Origin: Microthrixaceae bacterium | GTDB lineage: Bacteria; Actinomycetota; Acidimicrobiia; Acidimicrobiales; Acidimicrobilacustridaceae | NCBI GenBank assembly: GCA_947455015.1 | Contig: CANGMY010000013.1 | Location: forward strand, 1 to 16,663 | Direction of reading: 5' to 3' | DNA length: 16,663 nt | In this document: positions 1-7,089 of the stretch, in pieces | How positions within the stretch are numbered: position 1 is the first letter of the stretch | Layout of the letters: every line of letters starts with the position of its first letter | Notes under the pieces: model-generated | Seen by the model: only the letters and a program-made list of their open reading frames with translations | Told to the model about the DNA's origin: nothing | The model's database searches: none | Made by a program: the position numbers and the translations under genes

Positions 1-20
1 TCGGTCGGCCAAGACCCGGC

Positions 21-677
21 CTAATGGGGATCCATTGGTGGCGAAAGAGTTTCCAGTGGTGCGAACCGATCGGGGAACAGTGAGGCTGCGGCAAGTTGTT
101 CGCCGAGTTCTGTTCGTCGCCCATCGCTTGTGAGTTTCGATGGCCAGCCATTGTGGACCTGGTACGCATTGGCCGCATAGAGAAGTGCTGTGCCGAGAAA
201 ACGGCGGCGCCATTGTTCGGCGACAAATACTTGATCGACGACACCCTCAAGGTGCCACCAGCGGATGGCGCCGACTTGGTCGGTGCTTTGCACGGGAAGT
301 GAGAAGAATTCGGGGTTCGTGAGGACTGTTCCTGTTTCGACATGATCGGTGGCAAAGCCAGCCAGCATCATCGCCGGGCGAGACGCGTCAAGATCGGGAA
401 CAACCACAAACCAGAGTGCCGGAGCGTCACGAAGCGCTTTCGGATTGAGCCCGATGACGGAACGGCCGCCGGAGTCGACATCGGTTCGCCACAGTTCGTG
501 TGCGTCATCAATAGCGACAGGACCGTCGATGACGTCAGCATCCTGATGGGCATCGCTGACGATTGCCCGCGCGCGCCATCGGTTTCTAGGGAGCGATTCC
601 TCACGTGCGTACCAAGCGGGGGTTCCTGCCGGGGGTGCCTCAACATTCGGAAACGAGGCAGACCAAGGTGTGGCCAC
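21..677 (-). CDS. GNAT-like acetyltransferase fold protein, function unknown
   Basis: This 218-residue protein starts with GTG and ends with TAG. I do not recognise a named family member. The C-terminal half looks like a GNAT N-acetyltransferase core: hydrophobic strands at about 87-95 and 103-109, then a strand at 143-152 running into R157-R158-R159-F-L-G162-T-A164. That fits the Q/R-x-x-G-x-G/A acetyl-CoA pyrophosphate-binding motif at the start of a helix. Downstream lies a polar segment around 'NGWPSKLTSDGRRTELG' (176-192). The N-terminal ~60 residues look poorly structured. The start lies 8 nt after the TGA of the upstream secreted-protein gene with no clear Shine-Dalgarno sequence, so translation is probably coupled. 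Reality of the gene is well supported by its length and position; the GNAT call is tentative and the substrate is unknown. Confidence 0.7.
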   Translation of the reverse strand: MATPWSASFPNVEAPPAGTPAWYAREESLPRNRWRARAIVSDAHQDADVIDGPVAIDDAHELWRTDVDSGGRSVIGLNPKALRDAPALWFVVVPDLDASRPAMMLAGFATDHVETGTVLTNPEFFSLPVQSTDQVGAIRWWHLEGVVDQVFVAEQWRRRFLGTALLYAANAYQVHNGWPSKLTSDGRRTELGEQLAAASLFPDRFAPLETLSPPMDPH

Positions 678-685
678 GTTGATGC

Positions 686-1690
686 TCAGCCCGCGAATGA
701 AGGAGTCACGGAACGATCAGGAACAGTCGTGGTCGTCGTTGTTGCGTTCGGGTCGGTGATTGTGAGCGTCACCAAACTGTTGGGAACTTTCGCTTTCTGG
801 ACCTCGGCATTGTAGAGAAGCTCGGCCGCAAACCAGAGGTTGCAGTTGACGACATCGAATGATGAATTCGATTGCATCAGAGCGCTCATCGTGGCTACGA
901 GCGGTGCGTAGCTCTGGTTCGGAACAATCGGATCTCCGGTGGATTGGTCGCAGAAATTCCAGAGTCCCGCAGTCATCAGCTGCAAAAGGTATGCCGACTG
1001 CGCTGCATCGCCGGTTGTTGTGACTGCCTGGCTGACTGCGCCGTAATACGGGTCAGCGAGTTGAGAGATTGAGAGATCACTCCCAAAGGGGCGATAGCCA
1101 CCGTATGTGTGCGCAAGGTTTGTTGGCGAAACGGTGATCGTGCGGCCTGTGAAATTGACTTCGAACCTGAGCGAACTTGCCGTTGGGAGGATGGAGCCGC
1201 CACCAGTTAACGAGAACGTCGTGGACCCATCGACTACGGGCATCAGGTAGTAGCCCGTGCCGGGATATGAGATGAGTCCGTCAACAAACGCGGAATTTCC
1301 GCCGCCGTTCACGTAATCGCTTTGCCATGTGGCTTGGTCGGTCCAGCCAAGGTCTGGGATGCACTCAAAGCTCTGCGTGCCGTCAGTGACAGTGAGCACG
1401 GGAACGATGTCGGTACCGATGACTGGTGTGGGGGTGACAGCGTTGTTCTCGTTTACGACATCGAAGCTCAGTAGGTCGGCGTTGTCTTTCGTCAGGCCGA
1501 AGTACGGCGTGCACGCTTCATAGGTGCCAGGTGCAGAGATCGTGCTCGGTTGGAGCTGGCCTGATCCCTCAACAGGTTGAGCGGTTGCGGGTGATGTGAC
1601 GGCAGGAGCGACGATTGAGGCGATCCCCAGCGATGCTGCGATCCCACTGAAAAGAAGACGACGTGACTCGAAGAAGTTTCGAATAACCAT
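686..1690 (-). CDS. Secreted protein of unknown function with signal peptide and Thr-run C-terminus
   Basis: From the ATG at 1690 the protein has 334 residues (a GTG at 1708 would add six). The N-terminus is a classical signal peptide: basic RNFFESRR, a hydrophobic core LLFSGIAASLGIASIVAPAV, then a likely signal peptidase I site after SPATA before QPVEG. The mature part is rich in Ser, Thr, Gly and aromatic residues with no transmembrane helix. It has four cysteines (in EACTPYF, FECIPD, NFCDQ and VNCNLW) that could form two disulfides. The tail carries six threonines followed by VP, a linker style common in Acidimicrobiia exported proteins. No enzymatic motif is visible. The ATG start is preferred because a TATCGT hexamer sits 6 nt upstream. 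The gene lies 44 bp after nucS from this start. Function unknown. Confidence 0.8.
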   Translation of the reverse strand: MVIRNFFESRRLLFSGIAASLGIASIVAPAVTSPATAQPVEGSGQLQPSTISAPGTYEACTPYFGLTKDNADLLSFDVVNENNAVTPTPVIGTDIVPVLTVTDGTQSFECIPDLGWTDQATWQSDYVNGGGNSAFVDGLISYPGTGYYLMPVVDGSTTFSLTGGGSILPTASSLRFEVNFTGRTITVSPTNLAHTYGGYRPFGSDLSISQLADPYYGAVSQAVTTTGDAAQSAYLLQLMTAGLWNFCDQSTGDPIVPNQSYAPLVATMSALMQSNSSFDVVNCNLWFAAELLYNAEVQKAKVPNSLVTLTITDPNATTTTTTVPDRSVTPSFAG

Positions 1691-1696
1691 GTTCAG

Positions 1697-1702
1697 ACGA
1701 TA
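1697..1702 (-). promoter_or_regulatory. Putative -10 element (TATCGT) of the secreted-protein gene
   Basis: On the minus strand TATCGT matches the actinobacterial -10 consensus TANNNT. It is separated by 6 nt from the ATG at 1690, the spacing expected when transcription starts at or very near the start codon. No Shine-Dalgarno sequence precedes the ATG. Inferred from sequence only. Confidence 0.45.
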
Positions 1703-1734
1703 CGGCACGGACCATTACGGAGCACGTCAGCGGT

Positions 1735-2394
1735 TTAGAACAGGCGTAACTCGTCTGACTCGATGCCTCGGAGTTCGTCGTAGTCGACTTCGACACACTC
1801 AATGCCGCGAGCCTCGGCGAGTACGCGCGCTTGTGGCTTGATGATCTGTGCCACAAAGATGCCGCGCACTGGTTTCACATCGGGATCGAGGTCCATGCGT
1901 TCGAGATAGCGCGTGAGTTGTTCAACGCCGTCGATTTCGCCGCGGCGTTTGATCTCAATTGCGACCGATCGACCATCGGCATCGCGACAAAGCAGGTCAA
2001 CCGGACCGATGTCGGTGAAGTACTCGCGCTTGATGAGGCGTAAATCGTCGGCGATCGCTGTTGGATTCGCTGCAAGCAATTCCTGCAGGTGCGCTTCGAC
2101 GCCGTCCTTTTGTAGCCCGGGGTCCTCACCAAGTTCATGGGCGGAATCGTGATGCACTTCAACCATGGTGATGGTGAGTGTTTCGCCTTTGGGGTTGGTG
2201 ATAACCCAACGCCCCTCTTCCTCGGACACACGATTTGGTGCGTTCATCCAATTGAGCGGCTTGTATGCGCCGCCATCGGAATGGATCGCGACACATCCAT
2301 CGGCTTTCACCATGATGAGTCGGGTTGCCAGTGGAAGGTGAGCCGACAATCGACCGGCGTAATCAACAGAGCAGGTGGCGATGACAAGACGCAT
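1735..2394 (-). CDS. nucS: Endonuclease NucS/EndoMS, non-canonical mismatch repair
   Basis: This 219-residue protein is the size of actinobacterial NucS. NucS/EndoMS cleaves both strands at certain mismatches and replaces MutS/MutL in most actinomycetes and many archaea. It has an N-terminal DNA-binding/dimerisation domain (about 1-105), then a RecB-like nuclease domain. The nuclease core is visible as GPVDLLCRD with D133 and VAIEIKRRG with E147-I-K149, the D...ExK metal-binding triad. The protein ends in DELRLF, which resembles the C-terminal clamp-binding peptide that links NucS to the DNA polymerase III beta clamp. Start ATG lies 26 bp after the kinase gene stop, with no clear Shine-Dalgarno sequence; a TACGAT hexamer sits 9 nt upstream. 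All key residues are present, so it is likely functional. Confidence 0.95.
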   Translation of the reverse strand: MRLVIATCSVDYAGRLSAHLPLATRLIMVKADGCVAIHSDGGAYKPLNWMNAPNRVSEEEGRWVITNPKGETLTITMVEVHHDSAHELGEDPGLQKDGVEAHLQELLAANPTAIADDLRLIKREYFTDIGPVDLLCRDADGRSVAIEIKRRGEIDGVEQLTRYLERMDLDPDVKPVRGIFVAQIIKPQARVLAEARGIECVEVDYDELRGIESDELRLF

Positions 2395-2403
2395 GAGGTC
2401 GTC

Positions 2404-2409
2404 ATCGTA
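2404..2409 (-). promoter_or_regulatory. Possible -10 element (TACGAT) upstream of nucS
   Basis: TACGAT fits TANNNT but sits 9 nt before the nucS ATG, slightly farther than in the other candidates here. It lies within the 26-bp gap after the kinase gene, so nucS may also be expressed by read-through. Confidence 0.25.
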
Positions 2410-2420
2410 GGCGCAGGGAG

Positions 2421-4061
2421 TTAGTTAACTCCGCGCTTTTCGAATCGGGTCTTAATGAGCTCGCGACGCTCTTGAAGGTCTCGATAAGTAAAGCGATCAA
2501 CGGAACGGTCAAGTCCGATGCTGTCTTTCACGCCGGCGAGATCAACCTCGAAGGCCGAAGGATCGAAGCCAGCTTCGGCGAACAGTTTTTCGCCGTGGGT
2601 TTGTACGAAGTACATCGAGATCTGAGTGATCTCGGCGAAGATGTCGAGATCGGGAGCGAGGCGCGCGATTGCGCCATCGAGGAACACGAGGTTCTTCACG
2701 TAGAGCATGAGTTCCTTGGGCATGCGTGCGCCGTAGCCCAGGAGCATTTTCACAATCTTTTGGACTTCTTGGATCATTTCGTCGGGATCGGCGGTGGTGG
2801 GATCGATCGTGGGGGCGCCGAGCCCGAGATCGGCGATCACTGCGTCGATATCGGTGTCGAGGGGAAGCGCACCGAGGTCGCACAGTGCTGCGATCTGCAT
2901 GTGGACGTCGTTCACGGTTGCGCCGAGCATGAGGCGAAGGAAGGCGCGACGTTGGCGTTCGTCCATGCGGCCGGTGATGCCGAAATCGAGAAGGGCAACT
3001 TTTCCATCGGGGAGGACGAAGAGATTTCCGCCGTGCAGATCGCCATGGAAGATGCCTTCGATGATGGCGCCTTCCATGAAGCCGATCATTCCGGTGCGTA
3101 CAACCTCGTGCGTATCGACGCCGGCATCACGCATTGAATCAACATCGTCGAAGTTGAAACCAGAAAGTCGTTCCATCACGAGCACTCGGCGGGTGACCAA
3201 CGTGGGGTGAGGTCGAGGAACGATGTAACCCCGCTGTTTGAGAGCAACGAAAGATGCTGCAACATCGAGCATGTTCTGTGCTTCGAGACGGAAGTCGAGT
3301 TCTTCGCTAATTGTTTCGGCGAAGAGTTCAACAAGTGCTGGCGGATTCGCGAGCGAAGCGAACGGAAGGCGGCCAACGAGGAACGGTGCAAGCCACGCCA
3401 TCACACGAATGTCTTTGTTGACCAGCGATGCGACGGTGGTGCGTTGCACTTTGACCACGACCGGTTCACCCGTGCGCAGAACAGCTCCGTGAACCTGGGC
3501 GATTGACGCGGCAGCGAGTGGTGTTTCGTCGAAAGACTCGAAAATGTCTTCGAGTGGAGCGCCAAAGTCTTCTTCGACAATCGATCGCACGATGTGGAAC
3601 GGCTGAGCAGGGACTTGATCACGACACTTCTTGAATTCAGTGACGAGTTCTTCGGGGAACAGTCCTTCCCCAGAGGAAATGATTTGGGCGAGCTTGATGT
3701 AGGTCGGTCCGAGGCGTTCGATGGAACGACGAAGCCGACGAGAGAGATCAGTACGGCTTGCTTCGCGGTCGCCGGCTTTTCCTTTACGACGGCCAGTGGC
3801 CCACCACATTCCGAGTGCGGTTCCGAAATCGGCCACGACAGTGGCGGCGCGCTTGACGTCAGGCAATCGGCGTGGCGTCGTGAGATCGGGCAGGTCGTGT
3901 TGGGTGAGCCAACGAATGGAATCGACCACTTCGCGCCACGGCATGGCGGCGGGGTCCACGATCCAAGGTGGATCGTTTGAGAACGAGCCAATGGCAAGAT
4001 CGGCCGGACCGCTTTCAGCGTCGGCGTTTGCAGATTCGTGGGCGACGGGGGGAGTCGACAT
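2421..4061 (-). CDS. ABC1/UbiB-family atypical protein kinase-like protein
   Basis: This 546-residue protein has the full UbiB/ADCK catalytic core. An N-terminal extension reads Y-I-K123-L-A-Q126, corresponding to the family's KxGQ motif. The Ala-rich loop AAASIAQVH (183-191) replaces the usual Gly-rich loop, the conserved lysine is in VVVKVQR (K204), and an ExD motif is in SEELDF (E254, D256). The catalytic segment is HGDLHGGN (339-346) and the metal-binding DFG is at 359-361. Family members act as ATPases or kinase-like proteins linked to isoprenoid lipid or quinone metabolism; the substrate here is unknown, and most actinomycetes use menaquinone rather than ubiquinone. The KxGQ glycine is alanine here. 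No terminal membrane helix is obvious. The gene lies 46 bp after cysQ and 26 bp before nucS. The ATG start is supported by a TACACT hexamer 8 nt upstream. Confidence 0.92.
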   Translation of the reverse strand: MSTPPVAHESANADAESGPADLAIGSFSNDPPWIVDPAAMPWREVVDSIRWLTQHDLPDLTTPRRLPDVKRAATVVADFGTALGMWWATGRRKGKAGDREASRTDLSRRLRRSIERLGPTYIKLAQIISSGEGLFPEELVTEFKKCRDQVPAQPFHIVRSIVEEDFGAPLEDIFESFDETPLAAASIAQVHGAVLRTGEPVVVKVQRTTVASLVNKDIRVMAWLAPFLVGRLPFASLANPPALVELFAETISEELDFRLEAQNMLDVAASFVALKQRGYIVPRPHPTLVTRRVLVMERLSGFNFDDVDSMRDAGVDTHEVVRTGMIGFMEGAIIEGIFHGDLHGGNLFVLPDGKVALLDFGITGRMDERQRRAFLRLMLGATVNDVHMQIAALCDLGALPLDTDIDAVIADLGLGAPTIDPTTADPDEMIQEVQKIVKMLLGYGARMPKELMLYVKNLVFLDGAIARLAPDLDIFAEITQISMYFVQTHGEKLFAEAGFDPSAFEVDLAGVKDSIGLDRSVDRFTYRDLQERRELIKTRFEKRGVN

Positions 4062-4069
4062 CGGCTCCG

Positions 4070-4075
4070 AGTGTA
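4070..4075 (-). promoter_or_regulatory. Putative -10 element (TACACT) of the UbiB-like kinase gene
   Basis: TACACT fits TANNNT and is 8 nt upstream of the ATG at 4061, the geometry of a leaderless transcript. It would give the kinase-nucS pair a start site separate from the ettA-led array. Confidence 0.5.
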
Positions 4076-4107
4076 CGGGCGCAGTGATGCGATTCCCCGG
4101 TCGCGGC

Positions 4108-4863
4108 CTACATCAGGTCAGCGATGATCTCGAGGGTTTGGTCCGCGAATTCTTTGCGACAGATCAGGAGATCAGGAAAATAGGGGTCGGGATTGTTGTA
4201 GCGCATGGGCGAACCATCGATACGTGAGGCGTGAAGGCCCGCAGCGAGTGCGACCGCGGCGGGTGCGCAGTTGTCCCATTCGTATTGGCCGCCGGCATGC
4301 ACATAGATGTCGGCGATTCCGAGCACAACGGCCATGGCCTTTGCGCCAGCGGAACCCATTTGAATGAACTCTGCATTCAGTTCGTCAGCAACGGCGTGGG
4401 CAACAAATGGGGCGCGCGATCGACTGACCACGAGGCGGGGGGCTTGACCCTCAGGACGTTCGGGCACGACGGGCGGGTTCGCCGTTGAGAGAACGAGATC
4501 AAGCGAGGGGAGCGACACCGCGCCAATCGTTGGCTCGCCATCGATGGCGAGAGCAACGTGCACGGCCCAGTCTTCGCGGCCCTCTCCGTATTCACGCGTG
4601 CCGTCGAGTGGGTCAACGATCCAGGCGCGTGAGGAGGAAAGCCGATGGCTGTTGTCGCGGCCCTCTTCAGAAAGTACGGGATCTTCGGGACGAAGCTCTG
4701 CGAGTTTCTCCATGAGCCAGACGTGCGACTCGCGATCGCCGGCGTTCTTGATGGTCCGCTGATCAGCACCTTTGAGAGTGAGATCGGCCCGCAGCGAGAC
4801 CAACAACTTGCCTGCATCTACGGCGAGTTGTTCGGCGACCGCGTGGTCATCAAGTGCGGTCAT
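4108..4863 (-). CDS. cysQ: 3'(2'),5'-bisphosphate nucleotidase CysQ, inositol monophosphatase superfamily
   Basis: This 251-residue protein has the Li-sensitive, Mg-dependent phosphatase signature. LSEEGRD supplies the metal-binding glutamates E66-E67, WIVDPLDGTREY (81-92) is the IMPase motif with D84 and D87, and GQYEWDNCAPAAV (192-204) carries the C-terminal WD metal ligand D197. The arrangement closely follows actinobacterial CysQ, which dephosphorylates PAP/PAPS from sulfate assimilation and can act on inositol phosphates or fructose bisphosphate in some species. Cytosolic, no signal peptide. The ATG start has a GGAGA Shine-Dalgarno-like element 6-7 nt upstream. It lies 44 bp downstream of the small membrane-protein gene. 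An alternative label would be a generic inositol monophosphatase, but the sequence favours CysQ. Confidence 0.9.
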   Translation of the reverse strand: MTALDDHAVAEQLAVDAGKLLVSLRADLTLKGADQRTIKNAGDRESHVWLMEKLAELRPEDPVLSEEGRDNSHRLSSSRAWIVDPLDGTREYGEGREDWAVHVALAIDGEPTIGAVSLPSLDLVLSTANPPVVPERPEGQAPRLVVSRSRAPFVAHAVADELNAEFIQMGSAGAKAMAVVLGIADIYVHAGGQYEWDNCAPAAVALAAGLHASRIDGSPMRYNNPDPYFPDLLICRKEFADQTLEIIADLM

Positions 4864-4907
4864 CGTTGGTCTCCGGTGCGAGGTGGACGGTGAAACTGGT
4901 TAGAGGA

Positions 4908-5285
4908 TTATTGCTGGCGGCCGAGTTCGATGGCGCGACCCACGAGTTTCCGAACTTCGGTTTCGTTCGCGCCTTCGGCGACGAGTGTTTCGATGCGAGA
5001 TTCGAGGTCAGCTGCAAGTCGTTCATCGATAACGGGAGCAACGGGCTCGCCGGGTTTCGCCAAGGAACCTGGTGGAGAGACCTGAGTGACGAGCACGAGC
5101 GCAAGCGCCGCGACCGCGGTGATGAGGCCGAAGGTGATGGCGAAGCCGTTGTTGTCGAGAATCGAACCGGCGATCATCCCGCCGATGCCGAGCACGAAGA
5201 CCACGATGACAATGCGACGGATCGCGCGAGGTCCGATCGGTGAGCCCGATCGTGGGGCGTCGGCCGTAACTAATTCGACGCTCAT
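4908..5285 (-). CDS. Small two-helix membrane protein coupled to ettA, function unknown
   Basis: This 125-residue protein has two predicted transmembrane helices, at about 25-43 (IVIVVFVLGIGGMIAGSIL) and 47-68 (GFAITFGLITAVAALALVLV). They are joined by a short DNN turn, so it is probably a helical hairpin. Basic residues (PRAIRR) precede helix 1. The C-terminal ~40 residues form a charged amphipathic helix (DERLAADLESRIETLVAEG...VRKLVGRAIELGRQQ) likely to lie in the cytoplasm. Its ATG at 5285 overlaps the TGA of ettA as ATGA, which indicates translational coupling and fixes the start; the longer in-frame ORF upstream lies inside ettA and is not real. No recognised domain. Confidence 0.82.
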   Translation of the reverse strand: MSVELVTADAPRSGSPIGPRAIRRIVIVVFVLGIGGMIAGSILDNNGFAITFGLITAVAALALVLVTQVSPPGSLAKPGEPVAPVIDERLAADLESRIETLVAEGANETEVRKLVGRAIELGRQQ

Positions 5286-6958
5286 CGCACCAACGGCTTG
5301 TACTTGATGCGATGCGGCTGATCGGCGTCGGCACCGAGTTCCTTCTTGCGGAAGGCCTCGTATTCGGTGAAGTTGCCTTCGAACCATCGCACCTGTGAGT
5401 CGCCTTCGAAGGCAAGCACATGGGTGGCAACGCGGTCGAGGAACCAGCGATCATGACTGATCACAACAGCACAACCGGCGAAGGCTTCGAGGCCGTCTTC
5501 GAGAGCACGCAATGTGTCGACGTCGAGGTCGTTGGTGGGCTCATCAAGAAGGAGGACGTTGCCGCCGCGAGCGAGCACCTTCGCGAGATGAACTCGGTTG
5601 CGCTCACCGCCAGAGAGCACGCCCACTTTCTTCTGCTGGTCGGAACCTTTGAAGTTGAACGAGGCGACGTAGGCGCGGCCGTTCATTTCGCGGGTACCGA
5701 GTTTCACGATTTCGTTGCCGTCGGTGATTTCCTCGTAGACCGTCTTTTCGGAATCAAGGATGTCGCGGCTTTGATCGACATAGGCAAGGTTGACGGTGGG
5801 GCCAACCTTGAGAGAACCGCTATCGGGTTCTTCGCCACCGGTGAACATGCGGAAGAGGGTTGTCTTACCAGCGCCGTTGGGACCAATGACGCCGACGATG
5901 CCCGCTCGGGGCAATGAGAAGGAAAGGTCTTCGATGAGAAGTCGATCGCCGAATCCCTTCGTGACACCTTCTGCTTCGATGACGACATCGCCGAGACGTT
6001 CGCCCGACGGAATGAAGATTTCGAGTCCGTCGCCGCGACCTTGAGCTTCTTGAGATTCGGCAAGCAACTGTTCGTATGCAGAAAGTCGGGCCTTGCCCTT
6101 GGCTTGGCGCGCTTTCGGAGCCATGCGCACCCACTCGAGTTCGCGAGCGAGGGTGCGGGCCCGTGAGGACTCCTGCTTCTCTTCCTGCTTGAGTCGGTCT
6201 TGCTTCTGATCGAGCCAGCTCGAGTAGTTGCCTTCGAACGGAATGCCGCGACCGTGATCGAGTTCAAGAATCCAACGAGCAACGTTGTCGAGGAAGTAAC
6301 GATCATGGGTAATGGCGACGACGGTGCCGGGGTAATCACGCAGGAATCGTTCGAGCCATGCGACTGATTCGGCGTCGAGATGGTTGGTGGGTTCGTCGAG
6401 CAGCAAAAGATCGGGCTTGCTTAGGAGTAGGCGGCACAGCGCAACGCGTCGACGTTCACCTCCGGAGAGGGTGGAGACATCGCCATCAGAGGGAGGAAGT
6501 CGAAGCGCATCCATCGCGATTTCAATCGTGCGCTTGAGATCCCACGCACCTGAGGCTTCGATCTTGGCTTCGAGTTCGGCTTGTTCTTCGCCGACCTTCT
6601 CGAAGTCGGCGTCGGGATCGCCCCACTTGGCGAGGACGGCGTCGTAGCGCTCAAGCAGTGTGGCGGTTTCGCCGAGTCCGTCCATGACGTTGCCCATGAC
6701 GTCTTTGGTCTCGTCGAGGTGCGGCTCTTGTTCGAGCAGGCCAACCGAGAATCCGGGGGAGAGGCGAGCCTCGCCGGTGAATCCGTCGTCGAGGCCGGCC
6801 ATGATCTTGAGGAGCGAGGACTTGCCAGAGCCGTTCGAACCAATGACGCCGATCTTGGCCCCTGGATAGAACGAGAGGCTGATGTCCTTCAGAACCTCAC
6901 GGTCGGGCGGATAGAACCGGCTCACCTTGTGCATGGTGAAAATGAACTGTGCACTCAT
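5282..6958 (-). CDS. ettA: Energy-dependent translational throttle protein EttA (ABC-F ATPase)
   Basis: This 558-residue soluble ABC-F protein matches EttA in length and architecture. EttA binds the ribosomal E site and gates entry into the elongation cycle according to ATP/ADP. ABC domain 1 has Walker A GSNGSGKS (40-47), signature LSGGERRR (from 164) and Walker B LLLLDEPTNHLD (184-195). A Lys/Arg/Glu-rich helical linker, the P-site tRNA-interacting motif region, covers about 246-297. ABC domain 2 has GPNGAGKT (359-366), LSGGERNR (from 448) and VLLLDEPTNDLD (468-479). There are no transmembrane segments. The ATG at 6958 is chosen over an in-frame TTG at 6967 because of the expected length and a TACCCT hexamer 8 nt upstream. 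The TGA overlaps the next gene's ATG. Confidence 0.95.
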   Translation of the reverse strand: MSAQFIFTMHKVSRFYPPDREVLKDISLSFYPGAKIGVIGSNGSGKSSLLKIMAGLDDGFTGEARLSPGFSVGLLEQEPHLDETKDVMGNVMDGLGETATLLERYDAVLAKWGDPDADFEKVGEEQAELEAKIEASGAWDLKRTIEIAMDALRLPPSDGDVSTLSGGERRRVALCRLLLSKPDLLLLDEPTNHLDAESVAWLERFLRDYPGTVVAITHDRYFLDNVARWILELDHGRGIPFEGNYSSWLDQKQDRLKQEEKQESSRARTLARELEWVRMAPKARQAKGKARLSAYEQLLAESQEAQGRGDGLEIFIPSGERLGDVVIEAEGVTKGFGDRLLIEDLSFSLPRAGIVGVIGPNGAGKTTLFRMFTGGEEPDSGSLKVGPTVNLAYVDQSRDILDSEKTVYEEITDGNEIVKLGTREMNGRAYVASFNFKGSDQQKKVGVLSGGERNRVHLAKVLARGGNVLLLDEPTNDLDVDTLRALEDGLEAFAGCAVVISHDRWFLDRVATHVLAFEGDSQVRWFEGNFTEYEAFRKKELGADADQPHRIKYKPLVR

Positions 6959-6966
6959 GGCGGGCA

Positions 6967-6972
6967 AGGGTA
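6967..6972 (-). promoter_or_regulatory. Putative -10 element (TACCCT) of ettA
   Basis: TACCCT fits TANNNT and sits 8 nt before the ATG at 6958. No Shine-Dalgarno sequence lies between, so a leaderless ettA mRNA is the simplest reading. It would be the first promoter of the minus-strand array and lies downstream of the UUCG hairpin. Confidence 0.5.
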
Positions 6973-7040
6973 GTGATCAGACCGCCTCGAGTGTGAACTG
7001 ACGCTTGAGGCTCTCGGGCAGAGTTTCTCCCCGGACGCGA

Positions 7041-7066
7041 CAGTGCCCCGCCGAAGCGGGGCACTG
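7041..7066 (-). terminator. Hairpin terminator with UUCG tetraloop after the Lys-rich gene
   Basis: Perfect 11-bp inverted repeat: arms CAGTGCCCCGC and GCGGGGCACTG around a 4-nt loop. On the minus strand the RNA loop is UUCG closed by C-G, the exceptionally stable C(UUCG)G tetraloop. It lies 24 bp past the Lys-rich gene stop and upstream of ettA. There is no downstream U tract, which is common for actinobacterial terminators. Confidence 0.75.
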
Positions 7067-7089
7067 GTTACTGCGGTTGCGGCTGAAGC

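Noticed and set aside
2472..3137. 221-codon plus-strand open frame
   Set aside because: It lies entirely opposite the UbiB-like kinase, whose catalytic motifs are intact; a codon-bias shadow.
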